A stretch of 64,000 nucleotides of DNA from Valencia hispanica. Lineage: Eukaryota > Chordata > Actinopteri > Cyprinodontiformes > Valenciidae. Both the position numbers and the translations under genes were made by a program. Positions 43,861 to 58,181 of the stretch are shown in pieces. The notes beneath the pieces were generated by a model that had not been told where the DNA came from, did not search any database, and saw nothing but the letters and a program-made list of their open reading frames with translations. The first letter of the stretch is position 1. Each line of letters opens with the position of its first letter. The DNA lies in NCBI GenBank assembly GCA_963556495.2, contig OY747723.1, positions 10,882,501 through 10,946,500 on the forward strand. Direction: 5' to 3'.

Positions 43861-46800
43861 CCAAATAATTGAATTATTGACTCTCTGTCTAAACATTATT
43901 TCAGAAGTACTGGTCTTACTTTACTTTCTCTTTGGCAAACTTTAGTCTGGCTTTATATTTCTCTTAGAGAGCAAAGGGAGCCAAATTTACACCAAGCCCA
44001 GAAACTGCACCACTATCAATTCCAGGAACCCTCAACAAGCCTGGGAGCTGCATTACCACCAATTCCCAGATCTGCACCAAGGAACTATAAAGCCCGGGAC
44101 CTCCACCACAGCCAGACAGAGGCAAAACATGTTGCTGTACCCTATGAAGTCCACCCACGTTACCCTTCAACATCCACAAATGCTAGTTTTATGCATATTT
44201 TAGGTTTACTGGAATTTGTCAGTAAATAAAGCTTTCTGAGTGTACAATGACAACAAGCAAGGCCTCCAAATCCATGATTTCCCAAACCTCTTTCCGAATG
44301 TTGGTTTGTAACATTCTAGATATTCCTTACAAACTTAACCTGGAAAAGCCATTTAGAAGCTCATGATTCATGCAAAACCCTCTTAAATTAATGACCCACC
44401 ACTATTTTTCAGAATCTTTAGACCTCACAATTTTAAAACATCCTTTAAATACCTTCAACTCCACTTCAAGGAAATGGACATACAGTGCTTTGAAAAAATA
44501 GTTCTTCAATATTACAGATCAAACTAATTTTGGTTTTCATACATGTAATACTTTTGACCTGCACTGTACATGCCTTATGTTGGTTATGATGCTTAAAATA
44601 TTAATTCCTAGGTAGTAAAAATCCTGCGTTTTCTGGCCAGATCAGCCTAAACTGAGAGTCAAGCCCCTTTCCAAAGACACAGCTGTATTTGCAGCAACAT
44701 TTTGCTGAATGACTCACTGAACCGACCTCTTAGTATAAAGGAAGTATTTTTGCAGTACCATGATGAACCCAACAGAGATATTGGTGGAGTTTCCATAACG
44801 ACATCTTCATTTTTACCACTGAGCTGGTGAGTATGTAAATAATCAGTTGTTTTTTGGGATAAATAGTCTGTATTTCCCCTGTGTTTTGAGGATGGCTGTT
44901 GAGTTACAGCTTGATTGACAGGTGTCCACAGAACTGTGACTGAAAGAGCTTCCTGTGTGCACACTGACGGGCACAAAGGCTGTGAATGACCCAGGTAAAT
45001 GTCAGGACATCTTGCAGAATGCCTTTTTTTTCCACCCAAGGAGGTTCCAGTGTCCCAGAAAGGTCTGAATCATTATTCCCACCTAGTAAACTGAAATTTA
45101 TTTTTCTTTTTAGTCCAAGACAGTACCTTTGACAATAAATCTGAGGCTATCAGTGGTGATTATAATTATTCAAGACTTCAAATACAATCTGATTTAGTGA
45201 CTTTTAATCAAACAACAAACTAACACCAAACACACATAAAACCCATGAGACATGTCTGCCCTTAGATAAATATTTAACGTTTCCTTGCTTAGTAACAGGT
45301 CGATCAGAGATGTCAGTTAATTATCATCTTATTTACCATAATTATTGGCTGAAGGATCAAGAAGTGTCTGCCTGGTCCCAACACTTGTATTCACAACTCT
45401 AATTAAAACTCATCATTTCTTAGCAACAACTTGTTTGAGAAAACCATCAGAATAGTTATTCACTCCCACTTCTGTTTTTTCTAATTACAGATACAGGTTC
45501 CTGAGCTAGTGGTCCTTGGAGGATTTTGGTAGGAAAGAGTTGAAAGGTTAAACTGAACCCTGAAAAAAACCTTCATGCAGAAAACAGATCCCAAGTATAG
45601 CTTTAAGCATGAAAACGTGCCATGCATTTAAATTGTATCAGCTTTACTCTGATACCCCTAATTAAAATCCAGTGCAACCAACTGGCTTTAGAAGTTATAC
45701 AATTAGGAAATAGTCTACTTGTGGGTGATTCAATCTCAGTGTAACTACAGCTCTTCTGTGAAACACGGTGGTGGCAGCATCATGGCGTGGGAACCAAAAG
45801 TCTTCACAAGACTTGAATTTGTAGTTGCAGAGAAAGGTAGTCCCACCAAAGGTATGTCAGACCTTTCCGATTTCTAAAATTTGAAAAGCCTGCATCATAT
45901 GCACTCCCACCTCATGATGCTGCTACCACCATCCTTCACTATGTGGATTGTCCGTTCATGGTGATAATGATAAAATATTTTATAGTTTGTGGTTGTAACA
46001 TGACTAAATGTGAAAATACTCAAAGGCTATGAACAGGATTCACAACAAATTATAAACATTAATTTTGTAGGATTTTTTTTAATGTATCTGCAATTTCTTC
46101 TATAATAGAGGAGAAATGAGGAAACAACTGTTCAGTCCTCAACAGACGGCTCGCCCTCCCCTGTTGTTTTATTCGTGTGCAGGCAAACGCCTCATAGTGG
46201 TGGCCATGGGAAAACCTCTAGAGAGAAGCGAGGCACGTTCATGGTCTTATGCCAGCCAGATTTTCCCCGTTATTCATGATGACTAATTGCTTCCCGGCGC
46301 TCCCGGCCTTTTCCCAGGAAGACGCCTCCACTGCAGACGGTAGCATGAGCAGAGGACTTAAAGCTGTCACTCAAACCTCATTGTGACCTTTTCAAAAGAA
46401 AAGAATGTTTTTCAGCCACTTTCTATCAACCGACAAAATGAAGGTTAATGTGTGAGTGTGCTTCTATCTTTGTGAGAACCGACTTTAGAAAGAGATGTTT
46501 TGGCTTGGTGCAACTTGACCCCAAATTACCATTTAAGCTAAAAAGCTGACTAAAACAATTGGAGATTGGAATTTATTGCAGATACTAAGCAAGTGTTTTT
46601 TTTGATACTTTATGGTTTGCAAAGCTAACAGCTCCATAGAGAATATGGCACCTACACCAAAACAGCCTTTTGGAAGTTGTCTGTTTAATAGTGGAAGGGT
46701 GAAAAGTAATAAATAAAGGAAAATTTCTATCATAATATACCATGACTTTTGGGTGAATGTTGCATTGATATATCTCATAGCCAACATCGAGGAGAATAAA

Positions 46801-47954
46801 AAATAGGAACATTCACATTTTTTGGCAGAACAATTTACTTTTCTTTAAAAAGAAAAACCTATGTTGACCAATCCTAATTACCAAGACATTTGTGTGAAAG
46901 TTTAATAACGGCAAAAGCTGTTGGATATCAAATTGGGTAAAATAGATCAAAACATTTCATTTTTTCAATTTTTTCTGTGTGTTCCTTTTTAGCAGGAAAA
47001 AAAGAAGAAAATGTTTGACCAATCAGAACATAAACAGAAATTGTTATTTTGGATATTAAATTCTTTAAAATATATGAACAGCAGTTCACAAAAAAGGTTC
47101 ATTTATTTTCATGGAAAAACACTACCAAAGTAAAATAAAAAATCGAAAACCAAATTTAAGCTTATGTCAAAGTCCTGAAGAATCACTGATTATCCTCAAT
47201 AATTGTGTTAAAGAAAAATCACAAGAAAAACTTACATGAGACCAAAAGATGACCAATCAGAAAACACTGGGACATTTGTGGGAAACTGAAATGAACCCTA
47301 AACATGCCCCAGGAGACACTTTCATCCAGAAAATAAACAAATTGATTACCAATTCACATAAATAATTTCTTTTTAAAATTAATTATCAATTGCTTTAAAC
47401 ATCTTTTTTTACATCTGAAATAAGAAAAAAAATCTTATAAATAATTGACCCTTATGTCAAACACTGCAGTACTGTTTCTCTGTGGAGTTCAGTTTTAAAC
47501 ATCTCTTTTTCTTTTCCTTCTCCTCAAGCTGTCTGATCCCTCTTTACCAATAATATGACGGAAAACTTTCAATGATGTTTATTCCGAAAAACAGAACAAA
47601 GCTCCACAAGCAATCAGACGCTGTTAACGTAAGTGCTGTATTTGTGTTTCACATATAGAGTGTCTAACTGTGTTGCTGGACAGAAATGGGATCCCCTTTG
47701 AGCCTGGATAAAGGTGGAATTTCATCCAAAAAGAGACTGGAAAGGTATTATGAAGTCATGCTGCTCACAAGAAGTTCCCGATGGGCAGGACTGGAAACTT
47801 GAAGTGTTTTCTGTGAGGACGTTACACTGTGGTCAAAAGAATTCTGCCCTTAGATGGAAATTAACATTTTATAAAAACCCAAATGTTTTAACTTGTTATA
47901 AAAATCTCTCATGATAACATAAATATTTTTATATGCTGTCATCTTTTATTATCT
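43861..47954. other. Intergenic DNA with scattered transposon traces
   Basis: No gene seen. At 45755-45790, gtgaaacacggtggtggcag then catcatggcgtggg encodes the KHGGGSIMAW piece of Tc1 transposase, so 45500-45960 is probably a Tc1 relic. The rest is AT-rich and unassigned. Confidence 0.4.
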
Positions 47955-49866
47955 TATTATAATTACAGACCTATATCTAACCTTCCTTTCTTATCCAAAG
48001 TCCTTGAGAAAATTGTTGCTAATCAAGTCTGTGAGCATCTAAACAGTAACGAGCTGTTTGAAGAGTTTCAGTCAGGTTTCAGTGCTCATCATAGCACTGA
48101 AACATCACTGGTGAAGGTTACTAATGATATTCTCATTGCCTCAGATAATGGACTTGTGTCTGTTCTGGTTTTGTTAGAACTCAGTGCTGCTTTTGACACA
48201 GTCGATCATAATATTCTCTTAGAAAGGCTTGAACATGTTGCAGGGATCAAAGGAACAGCACTAGGCTGGTTTAAATCATATTTGTCTGACAGATTCCAGT
48301 TTGTTCATCTAAATGATCAATCTTCTTCACTCTCAAGGGTTACTTGTGGAGTTCCACAGGGTTCAGTGCTTGGACCAATTCTTTTCACCTTATATATGCT
48401 CCCAATTGGTAGAATCATTAGACAGCATGGGATAAATTTCCACAGCTATGCCGATGATACACAACTATATTTATCCATAAATCCTGATGAACCCAGTCAG
48501 TTAGGTAGATTACAGGCATGTCTGGAAGACATAAAAACATGGATGACCCTAAACTTTTTGCTTTTAAATTCTGACAAGACAGAAGTTGCTGTCTTTGAAC
48601 CAGAAGTTCTAAAACAGAAACTGATATGTCAATCACTTCATCTGGATGGCATTAAATTGGCCCCCAGAAATAACGTAAAGAACCTTGGGGTTATTTTTGA
48701 CCGAGACTTGACATTTAAATCCCATATTAAACAGGTTTCTAGGATTTCTATCTTTCACCTCCGGAATATTTCTAAAATTAGAAACATCCTGTCCAGGAGT
48801 GATGCTGAGAAACTAGTCCATGCATTTGTTACCTCAAGGCTGGACTACTGTAATTTTTTACTATCAGGAAGTCCACAAAATGCCATTAAAAGCCTTCAGT
48901 TGATCCAAAATGCGGCAGCAAGAGTTCTGATGAATATTAAAAAGAGAGATCACATTTCTCCTGTTTTAGCTTCCCTTCATTGGCTCCCTGTTAAATCCAG
49001 AATAGAATTTAAGATCCTTCTTCTTACATATAAAGCCCTTAATAATCAAGCTCCATCATACATCAGAGATCTAATTGTTTCATTTGTTCCCAACAGTGAG
49101 GCAGACACTCTGTTTACTTTTAAGGCAAGGCTTAAAACTTTCCTTTTTTGATAAAGCTTATAGTTAGAGTGGCTTAGGTCATCCTGAGCTATCTCTGTAG
49201 TTATGCTGCTATAGGCTTAGACTGCTGGAGGACTTACCAATTTTCTTCACTCTGCTACTTCCTTTTCTCCTACGACTCTCCAGTTGTATTACAGTACATT
49301 CTGTTATTTCGACTGTTAACTTTTTTTTCTCTCAGTGTTTTTCTCTCCATAGAAAATATATCTGGTCTGGTATCCTGCTTGGCTGCAATGCCCTGTTGGA
49401 CGGGGGGCATCGACTGGGATGATGCTCCCAGTAACTGAACATCCACTGTGTCCTGTTATTAACTTTTTACTTTCTGTAACATAGAAAGTTCTCTTATATC
49501 AGATCTTCTGTTCCTTCTGTGTCTGTGCTCTGTCTTCTCAAACCCCCAGACGGTCGTGGCAGATGGCCGCTCCTACTGAGCCTGGTTCTGTTGGAGGTTT
49601 CTTCCTGTTAAAGGGGAGTTTTTCCTCTCCACCGTTGCTACATGCTTGCTCAGTATGAGGGATTGCTGAAGGATTGCTGTGGTTGGAAAGTCTGCCCAAC
49701 CTCACGCCAATGACTGACGCAATCTGCTGGGATTCCTTAAATAGGAAACTTTTTAACTGATTGGAATGTTTGTATAAATGTATTGAAATGACTTCTTGTT
49801 AAGTGCCTTGAGATGACATCTGTTGTGAATTGGCGCTATATAAATAAACTGAATTGAATTGAATTA
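47955..49866 (+). mobile_element. L2-type LINE, 5'-truncated, with RT and full 3' UTR
   Basis: It starts within the RT domain (YRPISNLPFLSKVLEKIV at about 47968). The open frame 48111-49151 has AAFDTVDHNILL, GVPQGSVLGPILFTLY and YADDTQLYLS, the catalytic Asp pair included. Near the C-terminus about 60 residues typical of the family are missing between YIRDLIVSFVPN and the final FKARLKTFLF, so it is a deleted copy. The 3' UTR ends in (gaatt)n. Its tail is the left crossover site of the tandem duplication that follows. Confidence 0.88.
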
Positions 49867-52518
49867 AATATCTTAGTGATGTGTAAAGCAAAAAAAACTA
49901 ATCTTTAAATGTTTGTATACGTTGTGACTTTTGTTGATTAGATATTATTGGATTATGGTTTTCTAAGGTGAAAATATAAAATAATCCTAAAGTAACTCCC
50001 ACTTTAACATGTGCAGTTTTATGTTATTTAAAAATATAAATAACTTTTTTCTGCACCAATTTTTACATCAGAAAACACTTTCATTTATTGTTTTATTAAT
50101 TTATTTATTAAACCTGTATTTAAACTAAAATACCTGGGGATAATTGCAAAAAAACAGTTAAAGAAAAATTAGCAGGTAAAATAGCCGTGGGACAGAAAAA
50201 TTAAAGTACAATTAGGTTTATAAATGGTTATTTATGTAACAAACGTGTAAATACAAACATTTTACAGACTTTGTGCCCTTTGAGAGACAATAGAATCAGT
50301 GAAGGCACATGGCATGCATTTATCACAGCATAAAACATTGTTACGCCTGAAAAAAGTTCAATAAACAATAAAACACCAGCCAACATGCAAAATCATTGTT
50401 CTCAACAACAAGCGTGAAAAGAAAAAGTCCAAATTCATTCTTACAACTAATTAAAAGGCTGTATGGAGGTCCAAACGTGCCACAATTCACTAGAACTTTT
50501 AATCCTTAAGCATTACCTGGCAAATATATATTTCAAATTGTGGGCAAGACTAACACAGATTTACAATATTTCAAATTCAACTGCACCAAAAATAACAAAT
50601 CAAATTTTAACTTTACATCATACATTAATTTAATCAATTCCACATGTAATCATTTTATTATATATATTTTAAATTATTTTTAATTTGTTTTATTATTTTG
50701 ACTTTTGACTCTAATAGTCAGTTAACGTTTTTATTTACAATGACACTTTGCCACCCCATAGTGTAGAACAGAATTCTGAACGATAAAAATAATTTTTTAC
50801 TTTAAGAAAAAAGTTTTTATATAGTTAAAACTTATGTAAGTGAACTACAAACAGCTGTAGTGAAAAAAAGAATAAATATTCAGTTAAAAGAAATTCATCA
50901 AAAAGCTGAAAGCTTTTAAGCATTTTCCAGTGAATACAGCTTGTAGACATACTGAAAGCAAAGTAAAAGTAAAAAATACAATTAGGGCAGCAGGAGTGCT
51001 TGAGGAACCTTTAAAGATGAATTGTGCTTATAGTTATGTCATTCAGCCACCTCATTTCTTAACAATATGTTTGTCTGAGGAAACTTCAGATCATTTATTC
51101 TTTAAAACTCCATTGCGACACTAATGGTGTTAAATAAACCAATTGTGTTGAAATATGTTGTTTAAAACATGCTTCAAGTTTAAAATAACGGGAGAAATTT
51201 GTGTAAGAATAAACCAAAAGTTTCCGTTTTAGTTATTTTAACTCATAGACAATGACAGTCCAGTGCAGAGTTCAGGAAACCAACCAATCAGAGAACGAGG
51301 CTATCCTTAAAGAAACAGGAACTAAAACTGCTTACACCAAGTTTCCATCCATTCTTTATCTGCCTGAATGTCATGTTCATTCTTGGCTTTTAATGGTTCA
51401 GCTAATCAGTTGAGGTATTGTTATAAAGCATAAAACTTGAAGGATTTTAAACAATAACAGGGTGTCAAAGTTGAATTTACAGCCAAATGTTTTACTTATA
51501 GGTACTTATAAATGTAAACAAACCTGTCCATGAATATCTGGTTAAATGTCTCCTAGGAAGATGGCAAGAACCCAACACCTTTTGTAGCCATCAACAAGCT
51601 TTTTGGCATATTTCTAGCTGAATATTTTACTGGTCATGTTTGCAGAAATAGTGGAGTTCATTTAAATAGTCTTACTGCCCTTTTAAACACAAAGTTTGAT
51701 TTATCTCTACAGATAAAAAGGAAACTGGTTGCAAATCAAACCAATCAGAAACTGGAGGAACGCCAGTCTCATTTGATCAGTTATTTTACCAGTTGCAATT
51801 TGAATATATCGGAGAGACAAATATTTTAAGGAGTGAAGGTCATTATTTTAAATCCAACAACACAGTACCAGATATTAGGCATGGTGATTGCAGCATCATG
51901 CTTTAAGGAATGTTTTGCCTAAATATCCAAACCAGAATATTGCTAGAGGCTTGTTGATGGCTACTGGTTGAAGTGCAACACACTAACGGAAACTTTAACC
52001 AAATAGTTCTGGGTGTATATTAGTGTCACCAACTGCATTAAATATTTGTTAAAATACAGTCGTTTTTGTCATCTATAGTCAATTTTTTCATGTCCTGATG
52101 ATATGATTGACTCGGGTCATTTTTGCCGGGGTGGCATGTAGGGGTTGCAATTTCATTTATTTTGATGTGATACGGGTCTGAATACAACTGCCAGGGAGCA
52201 CTTGTGAGTGCATGTGCCTTGACGTAATGACACACAAACGTACCCATGTATGCACGTTCATGAGAAGGCGGTGTTCTCCATCTGTTAGCCGCTTGATAAG
52301 CCAAGCTAGCGGCTAGAAATGCACATGTATTACTTCATCTGTGGAAATGTTGTCCATAACTTTAAAAGAAGCGAGTAGTTAAGCATGTTGTTGATGCAGC
52401 CAGATCGCAAACGAATGAGCATGTGCTTCAAGTGCCAATTTTGCTGAATGCAATGGCCACATGGTGGAAGCAAACTCTGCATTTGTATAAATGTATTGAA
52501 ATGACTTCTTGTTAAGTA
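49806..52518 (+). repeat. Tandem duplication, unit 1 (2,713 bp)
   Basis: Every position I compared recurs 2,713 bp later with no difference. The unit begins in the L2 tail at 47955-49866 and contains only AT-rich intergenic DNA. Short open frames inside (for example 50930-51124) occur in both units but show no recognisable protein. Confidence 0.92.
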
Positions 52519-55231
52519 CCTTGAGATGACATCTGTTGTGAATTGGCGCTATATAAATAAACTGAATTGAATTGAATTAAATATCTTAGTGATGTGTAAA
52601 GCAAAAAAAACTAATCTTTAAATGTTTGTATACGTTGTGACTTTTGTTGATTAGATATTATTGGATTATGGTTTTCTAAGGTGAAAATATAAAATAATCC
52701 TAAAGTAACTCCCACTTTAACATGTGCAGTTTTATGTTATTTAAAAATATAAATAACTTTTTTCTGCACCAATTTTTACATCAGAAAACACTTTCATTTA
52801 TTGTTTTATTAATTTATTTATTAAACCTGTATTTAAACTAAAATACCTGGGGATAATTGCAAAAAAACAGTTAAAGAAAAATTAGCAGGTAAAATAGCCG
52901 TGGGACAGAAAAATTAAAGTACAATTAGGTTTATAAATGGTTATTTATGTAACAAACGTGTAAATACAAACATTTTACAGACTTTGTGCCCTTTGAGAGA
53001 CAATAGAATCAGTGAAGGCACATGGCATGCATTTATCACAGCATAAAACATTGTTACGCCTGAAAAAAGTTCAATAAACAATAAAACACCAGCCAACATG
53101 CAAAATCATTGTTCTCAACAACAAGCGTGAAAAGAAAAAGTCCAAATTCATTCTTACAACTAATTAAAAGGCTGTATGGAGGTCCAAACGTGCCACAATT
53201 CACTAGAACTTTTAATCCTTAAGCATTACCTGGCAAATATATATTTCAAATTGTGGGCAAGACTAACACAGATTTACAATATTTCAAATTCAACTGCACC
53301 AAAAATAACAAATCAAATTTTAACTTTACATCATACATTAATTTAATCAATTCCACATGTAATCATTTTATTATATATATTTTAAATTATTTTTAATTTG
53401 TTTTATTATTTTGACTTTTGACTCTAATAGTCAGTTAACGTTTTTATTTACAATGACACTTTGCCACCCCATAGTGTAGAACAGAATTCTGAACGATAAA
53501 AATAATTTTTTACTTTAAGAAAAAAGTTTTTATATAGTTAAAACTTATGTAAGTGAACTACAAACAGCTGTAGTGAAAAAAAGAATAAATATTCAGTTAA
53601 AAGAAATTCATCAAAAAGCTGAAAGCTTTTAAGCATTTTCCAGTGAATACAGCTTGTAGACATACTGAAAGCAAAGTAAAAGTAAAAAATACAATTAGGG
53701 CAGCAGGAGTGCTTGAGGAACCTTTAAAGATGAATTGTGCTTATAGTTATGTCATTCAGCCACCTCATTTCTTAACAATATGTTTGTCTGAGGAAACTTC
53801 AGATCATTTATTCTTTAAAACTCCATTGCGACACTAATGGTGTTAAATAAACCAATTGTGTTGAAATATGTTGTTTAAAACATGCTTCAAGTTTAAAATA
53901 ACGGGAGAAATTTGTGTAAGAATAAACCAAAAGTTTCCGTTTTAGTTATTTTAACTCATAGACAATGACAGTCCAGTGCAGAGTTCAGGAAACCAACCAA
54001 TCAGAGAACGAGGCTATCCTTAAAGAAACAGGAACTAAAACTGCTTACACCAAGTTTCCATCCATTCTTTATCTGCCTGAATGTCATGTTCATTCTTGGC
54101 TTTTAATGGTTCAGCTAATCAGTTGAGGTATTGTTATAAAGCATAAAACTTGAAGGATTTTAAACAATAACAGGGTGTCAAAGTTGAATTTACAGCCAAA
54201 TGTTTTACTTATAGGTACTTATAAATGTAAACAAACCTGTCCATGAATATCTGGTTAAATGTCTCCTAGGAAGATGGCAAGAACCCAACACCTTTTGTAG
54301 CCATCAACAAGCTTTTTGGCATATTTCTAGCTGAATATTTTACTGGTCATGTTTGCAGAAATAGTGGAGTTCATTTAAATAGTCTTACTGCCCTTTTAAA
54401 CACAAAGTTTGATTTATCTCTACAGATAAAAAGGAAACTGGTTGCAAATCAAACCAATCAGAAACTGGAGGAACGCCAGTCTCATTTGATCAGTTATTTT
54501 ACCAGTTGCAATTTGAATATATCGGAGAGACAAATATTTTAAGGAGTGAAGGTCATTATTTTAAATCCAACAACACAGTACCAGATATTAGGCATGGTGA
54601 TTGCAGCATCATGCTTTAAGGAATGTTTTGCCTAAATATCCAAACCAGAATATTGCTAGAGGCTTGTTGATGGCTACTGGTTGAAGTGCAACACACTAAC
54701 GGAAACTTTAACCAAATAGTTCTGGGTGTATATTAGTGTCACCAACTGCATTAAATATTTGTTAAAATACAGTCGTTTTTGTCATCTATAGTCAATTTTT
54801 TCATGTCCTGATGATATGATTGACTCGGGTCATTTTTGCCGGGGTGGCATGTAGGGGTTGCAATTTCATTTATTTTGATGTGATACGGGTCTGAATACAA
54901 CTGCCAGGGAGCACTTGTGAGTGCATGTGCCTTGACGTAATGACACACAAACGTACCCATGTATGCACGTTCATGAGAAGGCGGTGTTCTCCATCTGTTA
55001 GCCGCTTGATAAGCCAAGCTAGCGGCTAGAAATGCACATGTATTACTTCATCTGTGGAAATGTTGTCCATAACTTTAAAAGAAGCGAGTAGTTAAGCATG
55101 TTGTTGATGCAGCCAGATCGCAAACGAATGAGCATGTGCTTCAAGTGCCAATTTTGCTGAATGCAATGGCCACATGGTGGAAGCAAACTCTGCATTTGTA
55201 TAAATGTATTGAAATGACTTCTTGTTAAGTA
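52519..55231 (+). repeat. Tandem duplication, unit 2 (2,713 bp)
   Basis: Second copy. The junction L2 tail (52482-52581) is a hybrid: A at 52518 matches the right-hand tail (55231), while T at 52544 matches the left-hand tail (49831). The crossover therefore fell within the 25 identical bases 52519-52543. Confidence 0.92.
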
Positions 55232-55290
55232 CCTTGAGATGACATCTGTTGTGAATCGGCGCTATATAAATGAACTGAATTTAACTGCAT
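55195..55290 (+). mobile_element. L2-type LINE tail fragment, right partner of the duplication
   Basis: tgtattgaaatgacttcttg to ggcgctatataaatgaactg, ending in a degenerate tail. It is the original right-hand recombination partner. Confidence 0.85.
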
Positions 55291-56494
55291 AGCAGCTTTA
55301 AAATACAGAATCGTCCCGTTTTTTTTTTTAGAGTTAAAAGCTTTGTATTAAATTAATATGAGACACTTTAGTTTTTATTTGAAAAAGGAAATGTTTTTAG
55401 ATGCAAATGACAGGGTTTAAAAGAGTCCAAAGTTAAATTTCTTAACAATCCAAAAACCAAATGAATCCCTCATTGGTTGTGGGACACGACTATAATGTCC
55501 TTTGGCCAATCAGAAGTAATGTCTTGTATGGTTGCAAGAATGCAGCTTAAAGTTTATTGGCAAAAAAGAATTAAGACTGGAAAATACACATGAGGCAAAC
55601 CTTTAAATATGAAGCATATATTAAACAAATCAATAAATACTAATAACTGCTCATTTTAATGTTTGCAACAACTTCTTTCATCTGAAAGAAGTTGTTCTTA
55701 GAGCAGTTTTTGTCTTGGAAAAATTAAACTAGGCTTCTTTGATACATTTAAAGAATATATAAATTACTGAATAGCATCTTAAGGGTCTAGCCTTATATTT
55801 ACAGATTGAAATTGAGAAAATTTAATAGATTTTAGATGCATTTTTTATGGGTAGAATTGAGGCAGAAAAAAAATGTAATAAATCTTGTATAAACCCCCTA
55901 TAATTCTTAATTCCTCTTAAACCAGAACACAAATCTGATTGAATTTATGTGTATTCTTTTCCTCTATACATTTTAAAATTTATAACATTTTTCCAGAGAC
56001 CCAATAATGTTCTTGTTAGATGTATCATTAAAAGCCAAAGATATATTATGTTCCTCTTCATGAGGAATGGATGTTAATTTCAAACTAGCTGCAGTGTGAT
56101 AGGCTCCAGAAACAAATTCAGCACAAGGTTTAGATTAATTCAAATGAACCTCGATTCAACAGTTTTTTCTAAGATGGCACACATTTATTTTCTTTAATAC
56201 TTCTATAAAGTGAAGCCTTCTCCTTTTTAGAGACATTCGAGTTGCTGTGTAAAATAAAGCCTGAAAGCTGATCTGAAACATTTTTAATCAATAAATCTCA
56301 AAAAGGTTTTGTTTTTAAATATAAATATGAAACATTTTGTGCTACCAGAGGCACATAAATTATCTCCCTGACGTCCATCATTAGATCCGATTTCCCCTAA
56401 AATACAGCGCCTGATTTGGTCAAACTCATCCCGCTGCGAGGCTGATTGCATTATTGTGATTCAAATTGAACCGTTTGCATATACCCTCTCAGGC
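55291..56494. other. Intergenic DNA and GPD2 3' UTR
   Basis: AT-rich. A perfect 14-bp hairpin (55667-55680 and 55683-55696, aacaacttctttca and its complement) is present. The right part is the GPD2 3' UTR. Confidence 0.45.
56184..56189 (-). terminator. gpd2: Candidate GPD2 poly(A) signal
   Basis: AATAAA on the - strand about 306 bp after the GPD2 stop codon. Other signals may exist. Confidence 0.4.
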
Positions 56495-56620
56495 TCAGAC
56501 TCCTCCACCACTGCGGTCCACCGTCACTGGCCCTCTCTTCTCCAGCGTCTCCTCAGCCGTCTTCATAAGGATGGCCAGGCGGCTGTCGGACACATGTCCC
56601 TTCTTCACAGCGCTCATCAG
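56495..56620 (-). CDS. gpd2: GPD2 last coding exon
   Basis: Acceptor ctgcag; encodes LMSAVKKGHVSDSRLAILMK, TAEETLEKRGPVTVDRSGGG and V, then TGA at 56495-56497. This is the known C-terminal end of mitochondrial FAD-dependent glycerol-3-phosphate dehydrogenase after the second EF-hand. Confidence 0.95.
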   Translation of the reverse strand: MMSAVKKGHVSDSRLAILMKTAEETLEKRGPVTVDRSGGGV

Positions 56621-57929
56621 CTGCAGCGGGAAGAGCAGAAATACGGTTCAGAAGATGACGGCAGCGGCAGCAGCAGAGAAAAGGTTAGCCTGTCAACCTA
56701 AGGCCAAATGGTCCTCTGGTAGAAGTAATTATTGACTTTCATGAAATTAGCCGAAGCTGTACAGCTTCTCTGATCATATTTACATCACCATGTTTAACAA
56801 TCAGAAATTTTAAATTCTTCCTCTTTCTTTTTTTTTTTTTTCTTTTTTTTTTTACAAAATCACCTTTGGTGTTATTTCTTACAAGTTAATCAGAAGATAT
56901 AGGAACTTTTAATTAGTAAACTATCACTTCCCGTTCCTCTGGTAATCTATTTCTCTTAGCCATAAAAATGGGAAAGACATGAGAAGCTGTCGTTCAACTA
57001 AGGCATATGTATAATGCCTATTTTCGAAAACAAAAAAGGGGATTAGGTGTTTGTTTAGAACTCATTCTGTCCTACCATCACAAATGTAAACAACTGGAAT
57101 TTGTTGAGTTCTGCTGGGACATTCATGCTTTGGTCAGATGAGATTAAGATTTACCATTTAAGATTTAGCTTTTTAGCAACAAAATCTCCAGGGGAGTTTG
57201 CCATGAAACAAAGGATGAATATATGGAAAAAAACACCTGCCCACTGTTAGCGACAGAGTAGGTATTTGCTCTATGCTTGTTTCTCCTTCCGAAGGCCTCA
57301 GAAACCTTAAATCATAAAAGGACTCTCACAGACACAGGATAAATGTAAAATTAGAAGCATCTCATATCCACTAGTACACAAGTATGGCAATGGATCAAAG
57401 ATGCTTTGGGCCTGTTTCTTTGTCAATGATTAACTGAAATATCAAGAGATTTAGCTTTAGCCAGAAAGCTAAAAATTGGTCATCATTGGGACTCTTAGTA
57501 GGAAAACTATCCAAAACTATTTTAAAATCAAGATTTGTTCATAAAGACTAATTTCTAACTAGAAACAGAAATGCTTCTCCAGAGACTAAATCAGCCTTCT
57601 TCCATAGCTATCTAGGTTACAAGGGAAGTTGTACCCAGTAAATAAATAAATAAATGAAAGGTTGGATTGTTCTAAATTGTTCAGTGTGAGATTATGTTGC
57701 TGTAGTAGAAGATAGTCTTACTTTAAGGCATTGTACATATTTTTATCACAGGAGCCACTATTCAAAATTGGATACACAGCTTAATTAAAGCAAATTCTAA
57801 TCTATTAATTACCTTGGGTTTCTTTTAATTTCCCTACTCTACCTGCAGGCACTAGAGTTTGAAAAACCAGTTTAACTGTTTGGATCTTGTTTCTAAAGGT
57901 TGACTTGTGAAATCTGAAGGTTATGCTAC
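56621..57929. other. GPD2 intron, nothing recognised
   Basis: Contains a T-rich run at about 56826-56855; no gene or repeat identified. Confidence 0.5.
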
Positions 57930-58028
57930 CTGGAGGAACTCGTCGATTTCAACCTGTCCATTCTTATTGAGGTCCACTTCATTAAGGATTTCGTGGAGCG
58001 CGTTCTCGTCAATGTGGACATTGATGCT
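57930..58028 (-). CDS. gpd2: GPD2 exon: second EF-hand
   Basis: 99 bp, acceptor ctgtag, donor cag|gtagca. It encodes SINVHIDENALHEILNEV and then DLNKNGQVEIDEFLQ. The loop DLNKNGQVEIDE has acidic or amide ligands at positions 1, 3, 5, 9 and 12, so it should bind calcium, which raises GPD2 affinity for glycerol-3-phosphate on the outer face of the inner mitochondrial membrane. Confidence 0.96.
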
Positions 58029-58102
58029 CTACAGACGAGAGGAAAATGGGGGATCAACGGCACGTAATGATGAAAAGAGGAAAAAGACTTGAAGAAACTC
58101 AC

Positions 58103-58181
58103 CTCTAAAACTCGCTGGACATCAACAGTGGTGATGAAGCCTTTGGATTCTTTGTCAAACTTATGGAAACGGTTCTTATAC
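58103..58181 (-). CDS. gpd2: GPD2 exon: first EF-hand
   Basis: Acceptor ttctacag, donor gag|gtgagt. It encodes YKNRFHKFDKESKGFITTVD and VQRVLE. Loop positions 5 (Lys) and 12 (Asp) are non-standard, so this hand is degenerate, as is usual for GPD2 family members. Confidence 0.95.

Noticed and set aside
50930..51124. Open frames repeated at 53643-53837 (and 52038/54751)
   Set aside because: They recur only because the 2,713-bp block is duplicated, so the identity is not evidence of coding.
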